From assembly GCA_035235625.1 (NCBI GenBank), contig CP141140.1:11614685-11678684 (forward strand): a stretch of 64,000 nt of DNA, given 5' to 3'. Below are positions 48,300-60,831 of the stretch, in pieces. A program made the position numbers and the translations under genes. The first letter of the stretch is position 1. Each line of letters starts with the position of its first letter. A model generated the notes under the pieces. It was not told the DNA's origin. It did no database searches and saw only the letters and a list, made by a program, of their open reading frames with translations. This stretch comes from Saururus chinensis (lineage: Eukaryota > Streptophyta > Magnoliopsida > Piperales > Saururaceae).

Positions 48300-49332
48300 G
48301 AGAAAATATTACGCGCGGATATGGCACCAGGGTGGCGTGCCTAGCACCAATTATTGTGCAACATATCATCTCTCTTGCGGCCTTGCCCATGCCAGAGACG
48401 TTAGCCGTCTACTCCTCCGGTAAACAGTGTAACGCTTGTTAGGTTTCAAATTGTAATTCAAATTTAAAATCAATAAGGAAGATTAAAATTTCAAAATCAG
48501 ATATCAATGTCCCTGACTGACAAAAAATTCAGAACTGTCGTCCATTGTTCTTCTTGATTGGTGTTCAGCTCGAGCTGACGATCGTCCTTTGTCTTCAGCA
48601 AGCTACAAGAATGGCGGAGGAAGCAGAAGATGAATAAGGCCCACGATAATCCTCAGCCGCCATCGCAACAGAAGCATAGAAGATCACATCCTTATCCTAA
48701 AGGTTGTGGGATACACAGTCGGAGTTTGCCAACTACGGCTTCAGCCGGCACTCATGCGAATACCGACCCGAGGTTCTTGTTGGACGCCGGGCGAAACCTC
48801 CTGACGACCTGTGCTTCTCCTTCGATGAGCCCTGCGCCTACTAGGAAAGCTTGCTCACTTGCTGCCGGGTGCCGCGGTTCCCACCAATGGTGTCGGTGTT
48901 GGAGGACCCACCGGCACCACCTCTAGTTTCCCGATCGGACACTCAAATCAGTCGAGGAGCCGCCATTCACATTCTGTCAACGAAATGCAGCGGAGTTTCT
49001 GTGCGGAACGGTCCATACCCGAGAATATTACTCAGATTGCTCCTCGTCGAGTAGGCAGCAGAAGAATCTCTAGAAGTTTAGTTAAACCCGAAAGGTATCG
49101 AAGATTGACCAGACCAAGGCAGTGACCAAATGGGGAAGGGTGTTAAGGGTGGATTAAGGTTAGGAAGCGGGTTAATAAGGGAAGCGGGAAAAAACAAAAA
49201 ATTTGGCGCTAACGCCCTTTTATATGTTAACGACATCGACAAACGCAGTTTACCCCAATCAGATAATATGCTCGTTCTGATTGCTGCTAGGCACGCCACC
49301 CTGGTGCCGCATCCGTACCGAATATTTTCTCG
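48300..49332. mobile_element. Pack-MULE-like element with long inverted ends
   Basis: The left end 48300-48371 and the reverse complement of 49262-49332 share AGAAAATATT, the 20-nt block GGCACCAGGGTGGCGTGCCT and AGCA.CAAT, then a weaker CATAT/TATC region. Both ends are flanked by CGTTTG, though not in register with a clean 9-bp duplication. The interior (about 48540-49130) is much richer in GC than its surroundings and holds broken coding-like sequence, as expected of captured gene pieces. Confidence 0.6.
48600..49125 (+). pseudogene. GC-rich coding-like fragment inside the Pack-MULE-like element
   Basis: Frame-shifting pieces such as FANYGFSRHS and YRPEVLVGRRAKPPDDLCF (about 48725-48840) and VNEMQRSFCAERSIPENITQ (about 48978-49040) look like protein-coding sequence by composition but match no family I can name. 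Stops lie between them. Read as captured host-gene fragments, source unknown. Confidence 0.35.
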
Positions 49333-49339
49333 TTTGTTT

Positions 49340-50284
49340 GGGTGTAGACCCGACCCGAGCATGAAGCCCGTTTATTGTGGAGTGTGTCGAGCAAGTCTTT
49401 CAAGAAGTTGTATCGCAAGTACTCATGGATGTGTTTAGACTGACCAGGATCCGCGACAAGCGTGACCATGCTTACATGTACAGCTGAAACACCGGACGGA
49501 GCTAGGTCTCGTCTTAATTGGCTTCCAAATGTTCGGCTGGGCCACATTTTTTGTATAATTTAAAAGTCTTAAGACACAAAGGTAGAGTTCTTTACAACTA
49601 ACAATGATGACTTCCAATCTTTTAAACTTCCTTGAAATACACAATTTCTTTTCTTCCTCTCCCCTCCTCTAACTATGTAGGTGAAAAAACTTTTTTGTTA
49701 TAGTTGAGGGGTAAGGCAAATAGGCCTATGGCCTTTTTTCTTACAGCCCAACCCTATTAAAGGTATAAAAGGTAGACAGACATGCAAATTTGGTACTGTA
49801 AACTTTCATTCTTACATACTGGTTTGGCAGGCTAACGCTTAAAAAATTTCACCCCAAAGCAAAATGGGGCACTTAACATGTAACTACCTTACTTCTTACA
49901 CAAATCAAAAGTTGGAACCCCGTTAATTAATAGACAAAAGGGGTCAATATCAATTGTGTATAGAGAAGTAACTTTCAATTAATTTACATAAGTACAAAAG
50001 TTACAAAATAGGGCAAAACGTTCGACAACATAAAGTCACTACAAATGTACATAATTAGAAAAAAAACTCGACAAAAATTCAAAAGCGAAGATCTTTGAAT
50101 TTTTACAGGGTATCATTATTGAAATATAATCTTGCATTCAATCCTGGAACATCTAAGAGTGGGTGAGTATATTTATATTGAGTAGGTAGAATTTTTATTT
50201 ATGATACAAAAGAATTACGAAAACATAGGGCCTACTTGTAGTATAAAATTAGAAGCTAGAACCACCTAACCTCGTACCTTTAGG
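49340..50284. other. Intergenic, no gene recognised
   Basis: AT-rich, with no feature that I can support. Confidence 0.35.
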
Positions 50285-50838
50285 GTGTGTTTGGTAACGT
50301 TGATTTGAATTTAGACGTGCAATTGTTAAGAGGTTATTTGTGTATAAAATTTCTATAAGATTCCGTTTATTTTGCCATAATTTTGACTCGAATTATCGAA
50401 AACATGTTTGTGTGTAGAAGATGGGCGGAATCACCGAATCACCTCATGAGGTGATTTTGTCAATTCCAACTCCCAGCCCCCGTGTCAAAAATTACAAATT
50501 CTATTATTTTTTAACACTTACCTCTCATATCGATTTGAGCTTCGAGAAACATACCATATAAATAGTGCCCACTTAAAAATTCAAAATTACCTACCTTTGT
50601 AGAATCTTGTTTGATAGACCTCGAATTTATAAACATAATAGTAAGAACGTGCATATCTGAGTTTAGAAAAGAGAGTTATATTAGTTTAAAGTTTAAATTT
50701 AGGTTCGACATGACATCCAAATTTATTTTAAATTTTTTTACTACCAACCGTAATTCACATTCGACCATGAATTTTTAGATTTAGTTCCAAAAAATTTTAC
50801 TTCAATTTTTAAAACATCCAACATTCAAAGAGCCCCTA
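50285..50838 (+). repeat. MITE-like repeat, copy A
   Basis: Starts GGGTGTGTTTGGTAACG and ends CATTCAAAGAGCCCCTA, which read inverted is a similar TAGGGGCTCTTTGAATG. Both ends abut TA. A diverged direct copy lies at 52990-53490. Confidence 0.55.
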
Positions 50839-51115
50839 AATCATGTCATTGTATATTATAGGACAAGTGAGATTTGTATTTGAGAATTGAGTGTTTGGGA
50901 ACTGTGTAATTTTATGAGTGAGATTTTGAATTCCCTTGTTCGGGAACTTAAAATTTGCTTGAGATTTGATTTCATTTTGCAATTCATATAAAATTTAAAA
51001 ATAAAATATTATTGTATATCATTTACATTAACGACAGTGTCATTGATGACATATTTCTATTTCCACTCACGTCCACTGGCTCTTGCTATTTTCACAACAA
51101 ATGTTCTGTCTTTCT

Positions 51116-51349
51116 CTATTCCCTTATATAGGGAGTAGATATACTTCCCTGACCTAATATTCGCTTCTCATTGTAATTTTTTGTCGCCATTTCTAACTCA
51201 TATGCAGAATAAATACGAATGTGGTTGATTCTACTTCCACAATAAGAGATTAGCTCCTCTAGTAGTTGAGCTCCCCGCCGGAGGAACCGTTGCACCTGCT
51301 CCATGGCCTCCACCACCATCCTTGACGTGCAAAAACACTGTATGTCCAT
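51116..51349 (-). pseudogene. Receptor-kinase fragment (wall-associated kinase-like)
   Basis: The minus-strand reading has LEELISYCGSRINHIRIYSA followed by YELEMATKNYNEKRILGQGS. This matches the juxtamembrane segment and the start of the kinase P-loop in plant wall-associated receptor-like kinases. The glycine loop is damaged (GQGSISTPY instead of GQGGFGTVY), and the frame stops two codons later. No catalytic domain or ectodomain is nearby. A relic, not a gene. Confidence 0.6.
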
Positions 51350-52989
51350 CCATGTAAAGCTAATTCCACAAATTAAATAATCTCTGAAACAAAGAGTGTA
51401 CTAATGCATCAAAAGCAAATAAGAAAGAGCAAAATGCGTCAGTTTAATGAAAAATATTTTTGACAATTTGAGTTCAGACAATGAGCAATTAGAAGTCAGC
51501 ATCCCTAGATTGATCATTGACAAAAGTCACAGAATACTTTCATTGTACTTTGCTAGTAAACAAACGAACAAACTTCTAAATTAGTGTTTTCTATTTAAAA
51601 TTTTGGGTAGTTTCTAATCAGGGGCTTTCTAAATCCAACTCTGAAAGAGGATACCCTAAAAAGTGCCATAGGACTAGAGGAAGCTAAATGGCAAGTAATT
51701 TCCTTTCACCGGTAAAGTATAATAGCGGTTGAAAATTTTGGCTAAGAGTTCATGGAATGGTTCTTTTGTGCTTAATAGAAGATCGCATATCCAATTAGAA
51801 AAGGTCACATAGTCATGTAAAGGACCCACTACCACAACAAAATCCATACTATATCTTGTTCAATTTCCCTTGTTGGTTGAACAGATTGATTCAAAAATTT
51901 AACTTCCACATCAAATGCTGTCTACAATACCCATAGAATGGATTTGACATTCACTATTGAAGTTGGCCAGTTCTATATTAAGTTAATAGTAAGATCACAT
52001 TATATAACCAACATATAGCATGTCATGTATCCAGAAGAAGCATCCATTATATGTCCAATCCTCTCACACAAGCATAAGCAAGAGTTAGCAGTTCAAAATT
52101 CAGCCCATTTACTTGAGCAACTAACTTGCAGTTCAGCTAAATAACATGGCAAACCAGATAGTTGTTTCATCTTTGGTCATCGTGGCTGTGGTCTCATCTC
52201 GCTTACCAACTGGAAGGCCTACGCCAGAAATTTAGGAATGGAAAAAACACTAGACTTCAGCAAAAACAGGACAGAAAAACAAATGCACCTTCATAGTACC
52301 CCCTTCAAAAATCACATATGAAATCGAAAAGGCGGACGGTTCCCCATAGAGAAAGAAACCCAGAATTGGAATATAGAAGAACATTACCAGATTTGAAGGT
52401 GGTGAACAGAGGAAACAGCTTGAAGTTCTAATATGCGTCACCAAGGTATACCGGCAAGAACCCTCCTCCGCCTGCTGAGAGTAGAGGAAGCAAAAGCAAG
52501 CCCCTCTTTCGAATTCTAAGAACCCACTTAAAGATCGTAACTTTCTAGCAAACAAAAGAAAAAATAATCGAAGGCATCCTGCGGCACGTTGGCAACACAA
52601 GTATATGGTAAAAGGAGAAAAATTATCAAGTGGAACCGTCCTACGGGACACGTTATAGATATGTCTTTTAAATGAGTGATACATTTGATGAATTTATAAG
52701 TATTTAAAATTAAATAAGATGAGGTATAAATTTTAGATTACGTGTTTAAAAATGAATAGACATATGTACGGATACATAGTAGAGACATGCCCCTTAATAC
52801 TTTCTTATAGAAAGAAATATGTATAAATACTCACCCATCAAAATGGAGACTACGTTCAGCCCTTCAGAACGACGTGGGAGGATGATGAGAACCGGGAGAG
52901 GAGAAGACCAGGAAGAGCAGAAGTGGAAGAGAAAGAAAAGAGACATTGTATGAATCTATCTCGGTGAGATAAGGGGCTATCCTCCTTTT
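51350..52989. other. Intergenic, no gene recognised
   Basis: Includes a 144-codon minus-strand open frame at 52250-52684 with unfamiliar, hydrophobic and Cys-rich translation that I do not accept as a gene. Confidence 0.35.
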
Positions 52990-53490
52990 GCTGTAAGATT
53001 CCATTCATTCGGCTTAAATTATCTAAATTATGTTTATATATAGAAGGTGGACGGAATTAAAAGCTAATTTCTAAGTCATTTTGAGTTAAAAATGGCAAAA
53101 ATTACTAATTACTTCCTAAGGTGATTTCGTGATTCCAAATCGTAAGCCTCATTTTAAAAATTATAGATTCCGTTATTTTATAACTATTACTTTTTATATC
53201 GATTTGAGCATTGAGAAACGTATCATATAGGTAGAGCCCACTTTAAAAGTTCAAAATTATCTATCCTTGTAAAATTTTTTTTGATAAAACTCGAATTTAG
53301 GAGCGTAATAATACCAAGAATGTGTAAATATAAGTTTAAAAGAGGGAGTTATATTAGTTTATAATTTAAATTTTAGTTTGATGTGATATTTGAATTTATT
53401 CTAAAAAATTTCATTAATTTTTAGAATTAATTCCAAAAGATTCTACTTCCATTTTTTTTAAAATCCAACACCCAAATAGCCCCTAAAAAA
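52990..53490 (+). repeat. MITE-like repeat, copy B (left end truncated)
   Basis: Parallels copy A through TTGAGCATTGAGAAACGTA, GAGTTATATTAGTTTA and AATTTAAATTT.AGTTTGA, and ends CCAACACCCAAATAGCCCC. The left terminal GGGTGTTTGG part is missing. Confidence 0.55.
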
Positions 53491-53499
53491 ATAGGGTCG

Positions 53500-55800
53500 A
53501 CCCTATGATTTCCGTTTATCGACTTTCTAGTTATAAAACAAATTGTGGGATTTGGGGTGCGATTTGAGATAAAATAGAATCTCACCTCATATTAAGTTGC
53601 CAAACATAAGATTTGGGTTAAATCACACTTATTTTTAAATTACATGCCCCGAATCCTCATTCTCAAATGTAAGTTATGTAACCTTAGAATTTTGGGGAGT
53701 ATTGACAAGCATAGCCTCTTCATGCCCTGAGACGATTTATATTTCCAAACTTAGAAGCGGCGGACAAAACCTCTCATCTTCAAGGACATTTCTTTCTCTG
53801 CAGCTTGAACCAGCGGGGCAGAGCCTCTTGGGTTAATTATCTCACGAAACTAACCATTTTATAGTGTATAACACATTCAATCTAGCTATGTTTGCCTTAT
53901 GAAGGGTTAAAACGGGTTTGAAATAGCTCCAAAACGGAGGGGAAAATGGTTTGAATATAGCTCCAAAACGGAGTATAAAAACTCATAGGAAGAGAGATGA
54001 GAGTGAAAAAACACTAGAATGCCCCACCCCCCTAACTTCTTTTATAGGGGGAGCTTGTCGTTCGATGGGTCACACATGGCGCAATTAGTATGCTACATAG
54101 GCCAAGGCGACACACATCATCCAACTCACTAGCATAGGTTTCGGCTAACGCAATATTTTTTTTTCTTTTTAAATTAAAACCGATTTTAAATTTCAAACTA
54201 TCACACCACCCTACCCTAAACTCAAATTTGTACATTATTGGTATTGTTGGGCTCGTATCAACAAATACTATGAAACAAGACCATGCAAAAGGTATATTAT
54301 CTCATAGTTTTAAAGTAAGGCCCACATATGATACACATATTGAGATTGTACCCTATGATACCAGCATCTTATTAACGTGTTCTTAGATTCCATACACTTG
54401 TCCCTCAAAATGATTTAAATTCAATTAAAATGGTTACTAGGCTTGAAAACTCGTTATGGGCCAAAAATGTTATATTATTCAAAATTTAAAATTTTAAGTT
54501 TTTACATAACATAGTACATGAGGCATATGCATCATACATGTACTATATTAGAGGCATTTGTCTACAACATATACATAGAGGTCTATGTACTACGTAAAAT
54601 TCACGAAACTTTTAAGGGTAAGCATGGTAGTCTGGATCTACTATGGGCTAAATAAAAGTAGGTTATGGCAAAAAAAATTGGGCATGCTATTCAAGCTAGG
54701 CCTTAAAAATTTTAGCCCACATTAAATAAAGATGAGTTAGGGCCAAGAGAAAATTATTTTAGGCCCGTTCGGCTTGCCTAAGAGTATTATATTTCTACAG
54801 ATTTTAGTGTTCCATATAGGATGAAAAGAAAGTAAAATGGAGAGTAATATATATTTTAAAAAAAATAGGAGAATTTAAGCATGCAAGCTATCATAATTAA
54901 TTGTAAACGACCCTATTTAAAAGCTAAAATGTTATATTGACTTTCATAGGGTCAATTAGTAAGACCTCGCCCAAATATTATAATATTTTTAAATAAAATA
55001 TATGTAAAAAAGAAAAAAATAGCCCCGGCCCTTAAGGCTAGATTTTTGAAAGATTACCTAAGGTATGGGGTGTAAAATAAAAACTACTTTAAGTAACGTG
55101 AAGTTTTATACGTCAAAATTTTATTTTATTGTTTTAGGGCTTATAAACGCTCGTTAATAATGTGGAAATTATAAGATAAAGTTTAAACATATATAACTTA
55201 TGATCCCTACTCAGTGTAAAAATAATAAAGGGGTTCCTCCTAATAAGGACAAACAACCCAACTAATTTACTAATAGGTCCACAATAAAATTATATTATGC
55301 ATAATAATATAATTTTACTATTGTCCGCTTGCGATGAATTCTCTTGTGAAATCGTGACCTGTAAGACAGCCCAAAGACTTCCGAGAACCTCCCGACCGAT
55401 TATAAAGTAATTCTCTATCTATAAAAATATAAAAAAAATAAATTTGTGCATCGATATCCACCATAAAGGCCTAAATTATAATAAATAAAAAGTTATTAGA
55501 CTTAATCTCTTGCTAAGACCTATTAGTTATCTATATTTTACTATAATCACAAGTGGATAATAATAAAATTATATTATTATATATAATATAATTTGTTGTA
55601 CACAAGATGGTAAATATAGATGACCTCTAGCCTCTGGGTCTCAGTAGGAATTATCCCCTAATTATTTAATTTAATTTAATTTTAAAATAGAGTTTTACGT
55701 ATGAAACTTCCCGCGACGTTAACATTACTCGCGTGAAGTAGGCTAGCAAGTTAGGGCAAGCCCAGCCCAACCCGGCGCAGTTTCAGCCCAGGGACGGGTC
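53500..55800. other. Intergenic, AT-rich
   Basis: No coding sequence or defined element found. The last 60 nt before 55800 become GC-rich, approaching the KDTA promoter. Confidence 0.35.
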
Positions 55801-55927
55801 AGGTAAACATTTTCGTGTACTGAATATTTGGTCGTTCCGATAACGGTGGGTTTACGAGTTCGAAGTACGGAAGCACCTGTACCACCGGAGCTTGGCCGGC
55901 GACTTTGGCGTAAAGGCCGGCGGCGGC

Positions 55928-58900
55928 ATGGTGGCAGGTGAGAAAGGGAAGGTAGCCTACGCCATGTACCGGCTGCTCAGCTCCGGACTCTCTCCGTTTT
56001 TGTTCCTCCACCTTCATTGGCGGCGCTTCCGCGGCCTCGAGCACACTCTTCGATGGCGGGAGCGCTTCGGCCACCCCTCCTTCCCCCGCCCTCCGGGCCC
56101 TCTTCTCTGGTTCCATGCCGTCTCCTTAGGTGTGCGTGGGTTCCACCATGCCCTCTCTCTTAACTCTGTACTCAAAAGTCTAAAACATGGTTGTAATTAC
56201 TGTCCAATATGTGCGTGGATCACTGCAATCAGGTGAAGGAATGGCTGCAATTCCGGTTATCAAGCGTTGCCTGCAAAAGCAGCCAAATGTCACCATTTTG
56301 ATGACTACCACGACGGTTTCGGCATTGTATGACGATGCTTCTCTTCTCTAGTTTTCTAAATTGTATAAATACTTATTTTTGGAGTCTGATCGTCTGCTGT
56401 TAAAAATTTTTGAAAGATAGAATCATTTGTATATCCACCAGGGGAAGTTTTGCATCTCAAGCGCTGGTGTTTTAGAGCTAGACATAGTCTTAATACTTGC
56501 ACTTATGAAACACATGTATATGACCCCTCTGATATTAGTTTGCAAGACAGATTTTTTCTTTCTTTTTCAAAACATTCTATTTTCCTCGATTAACGGTTTT
56601 TCAAATAGCTCTTAGAGAAGTATTTTTATTGCCTGTTCTAGATTGAAACTGAACTATGACGTTTGTTTTTGGTTCTTGCACGGAATTCGATTAGCAGTTC
56701 CATTATCCAAAGATGTACTAACAGACAGTTGGAACTTTCTTACACATTTACAATTCTCGTATTTGTTTCTTGCAGCAATGTGATTAAGGACAAACTTCCG
56801 AATAGTATTATATACCAGGTACTAAATTTTTTTCTGGCTGTTGTGAAACTGCAATAGAGCAAATATGTTAGTGAATGGTAATACAATAGTTACGAATGCA
56901 TGTATGATTTCCCTTGTTGTCTTTGACATCATGTAGGAATTAACTACGTTTGACTGCGATACTTTTCCTATCTTAAGAAGAACTCTTCCATTATCACAGA
57001 TGTTTGTTGGTCACTCACGAAGTTTTTGTATGCTGCAGTTTGCTCCCATTGACACTCCTGCAATAATGGATGCCTTCCTCCAGTACTGGGACCCGAAGGC
57101 AGTCTTCTTGATTGAAAGTGAGCTATGGCCAAACCTTGTCTTATGTGCTTCTCAAAGAGGAGTAAGATGCTCTTTTCCTGCTCATTTAGCACATTCATGA
57201 TTAATGATGTTAGGAGGAAACTGTGATAAAAAAAAATCTATATCGTTGCCTTTTCCCCTAACTTTAAATGCATGGGAGGGCAAAACCATCTACCTTAATG
57301 AAGTGCCCTTTGTTGCATTTAACCTGACTCTTCACTTCTACTTCTAGGGCTAGGGACAACTGTGCAAGGCTGCTGACGTGCATATCCTTGTTACTAATCA
57401 TCAGGCATTGTTCTATCACCCTTTTTGTGCCTCTTCTGCTGTTTTTGGGCACAACGTTTAGACAATGGGCTGCTGCAGCTGGCCAACCATTATTAGAAGA
57501 TAAAGGATCTGATCATGCTGCCAAGGCTGTGAATGACCTCGCCAGAGTGGATATAGGTTGACCCTCATTAACTGAATTTTCTGTCCTCTGTCCGCTCTGG
57601 CGTCTCTTTGTAATAACCTCCTTTTAGTTGAGTGTATAAGATGATGACCGCGATGATTGTGATAGTGAAATGTGATAATAGTAACAAATACCACATATTT
57701 TGAAAATGAAACAAATTGTTGACTTGTTATTTGTGCTGTTGTCCAGTATTCTTGTTACTATAACTCGATCTCATTTTTTTTCTATATGATCCAACAAGCA
57801 GATTAGAGTGGCACTATTAAATGCTCGTATTTCTACAACATCCTACAAACATTGGTCCACATCAGCTGTTCTACCCTTGATTTCATTGATGTTATCAAAG
57901 TTTTCCTTGATTGCTCCATTAGTAAGCATCAGTGGCTGACTTCTGGAATTTTACTTCTTGGAACCAATATGACTTTGTCATTCTTTATGCAACAGAGCAC
58001 AGTAGAAGCCATCCGTTATCAGTTGCTGCAAGCACCTCCATCTGTTATCCACTTTGCTGGTGACCTGAAATATGGTAAGCTACTCTACTTTTGGAACCAA
58101 TTTTGTTTATACACATCCAAAAAAGCTTCAAATGGGTCCTGCCCATTGGGATCTCCATTTGAACAGTCTTCTTTCACTGATGCGTGTGCCAAATTCCCTT
58201 GGTTGAATCCTGGTATATGTCAATGATATTGATGTTTGCATTAGAAATTGGTTCATTTACGTGGTATATCACTATGGCTAGAATTATGCAGCGACTCATT
58301 GTCATGGAGCCCTCAGTTCAAAGGACTCCATTTTCTTATGTTCTCTTGTTACGCTGTTTATGATGCACATTGTTTATTTGTCTGCATATAATGCCTTAAC
58401 ATTTGCGTTTTCACCTTTTCTAGCCGTGGGGGATATTGAGATAACAGAGACAGAGAGCAGGATAGTAGAGGATATGCAGCAATATTTTAAAAATAGGCTG
58501 GTGTGGATGATCTCTTCTTTACATAAGGGTGAAGAAAAAGGTCAATTTTTTTCCTTAGTTATACATAGTTAATCTGTAAGTTATTATCTACAAGCATGCT
58601 CTATCTTTGTAAGTAAGCATTTATTGTTGAAGAATGTTTTGAACTGCAGTTGCACTTTGGGTCCACAAAGAACTTATAAAGGTGTACCCTGACATTGTCA
58701 CTGTTATAGTACCCCGCCATCCAGAGCAAGGAGAACAAATTGCGTTCGTATGATCCATGCTTTTCTCCATGATTGTACAAGGAATTTGTGCTGCTGTTTT
58801 GTTATTTCTCATTATAAGTACAGTTCGTCTCTAACTCAGAGAGCTTTATGCATCGGAATTTACAACTTAAGTTGCTCACTTGGCTGGGGTTCTGAAAACA

Positions 58901-60776
58901 ACTCATCACAGGGATATGTACCGTGCATAAAGTAGAAAGTTTGATTCATTAGAAAAGTGCTTCTTATGAACAAGGTTAAAAAAAAAGAATAATGTATGAA
59001 CGAGGTGACAGTTTACATATGAGTCAAACTATATTGGTGTCTCATTTCAAGGATCCTCTATTGACCATCTAAGCCAGATAGTCGTTTGAATTATGTGGGG
59101 CTTACGAATTTGTGATTTTTTGTAGACATTTTGGAAGTGGAAGAATGAGTGAAGTTGTGTGTAACTTTTGTGTTAGATTGGACACTGTGTCATGGGACTG
59201 TGTTTAATATTTATTGACCGAATATCATACATCTCTATGTTGACTGAGATCTCATTGCAAATAAACATGAAAATTTAGAGTCAGTAAATCTTTAAATCCG
59301 TTAATTTTTTTATTTTTTTATGCTAAAAATAAAGAGTAGTGCTAAGAACTTGCCTTCCTGTGTGAGCCTGCCTTGTCATGTGTATTTTTCTTTTTGAATA
59401 GTATGGTTGTATTAATAACAGAAGACTGTACAAGGGGTCTTAGAAAATGACATGTTTCTTCTAGTATACAGTTGTTTTTTATTTTTGTCTTGTTGGATGA
59501 AAGTTAAACCTTAGAATTGGCTTCATATTCTTGTAAATACCAACTGGTAGATGGTATGAACATATATATAGTCATTGAGAGATATTAATCCTGATGATTG
59601 ATAAAAAGCTAAGAAATGAATGACTTGACCATATAAAGTTTAGATATGGAAAATGCATGCTTCATACTGATGCACATTTCTCTGGAAGTGCATATTCTGG
59701 AACTATCCAAAATTGCAGTTTGTTGGGGTTGCTAGGGAAACACATTTCATTTAAAATTTTTAGAAAGAAAACATCAAATAACATTATTATGACAATATTT
59801 CTAAACTTTATAAGTTAGAGATATAGGGTGTATACCATAGTTTTGCATCACATATCGCCCAATTCTGTTTTTTTTCCTCTTGTTCAAGAATTAGTAGCCA
59901 CAATGGAAGAAGCTTTTACTAAAAATTCCCTATGTCATCAAATTACAGGCATTGAAGAGAGAAGGGCTGAATTTTGTATTAAGGTCCCACCAAGAAAAGA
60001 TGTCTTCAAGCACAAGCATTTACATTGTGGATACATTAGGTTGTTATCTAAAAATACGAAAGGAACTAGTTCTTCCTTTTCTTGGGTAGTACACATCACA
60101 TACGTGTCTATTTTATATGATTTTATTACTGACCCATTTGTCATTCCTGAATTTACACACGGTTTTATCCAGTAGTTCCTGAGTTTTTTGTGTCATTAGG
60201 TTTCATCAAATCTCTTTTTGGGTAATTGCATTTAGTATGGAGGAGTTAGAAGGGACACCTGCTAGATTTGTTGATTATTGCAGGGTGACAAGGTAGAAAA
60301 TCTGGAAACTGTAAGACTAGAATCTGGTGTTATATGATCTCACTCATTTTAAGGCACAAGAATGCCTTGACCTAGACAAAAAGTAATTAGATTGGTTGAA
60401 ATGATTGCCTTAATAACCTAAAAATCAGCAACAGCTTTGTTCATTATTCTCTATTTAGGTATTAAAAAATCTTAATGACTGGATCTGATACTTATCAGCT
60501 CTCAACCAGTGTCTAATATCCTATGGAGAGGCTGAGGATGGAAAGTCAGTAGACTAATTTGTACAGCTGGGATAAACACATTGCTTCGAAATATATCAGT
60601 GAGCAATATGCTCGTTAATCACAGCCAAAACTGCCATTGAGAGGCAGAGGATGAAAGGTCACTTGTCTAATTTTTACAGCTCGGATAAACACATGGCTTC
60701 AGAATATATCAGTGAAGAGGTTCATCTATAACAGCCGAATAAGGAATCACTCTAATAGCTTACAGAATTTTGAGAC

Positions 60777-60831
<55 letters not shown>

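Noticed and set aside
52250-52684. 144-codon minus-strand open frame
   Set aside because: No recognised domain, no promoter or splice context, and unlike the codon use of the real genes here.
59828-60175. 115-codon open frame as a KDTA exon (ELVATMEEAF..)
   Set aside because: It is in the wrong frame. The true exon 59949-60039 reads ALKREGLNFVLRS..IYIVDTLG and fits both neighbouring phases.
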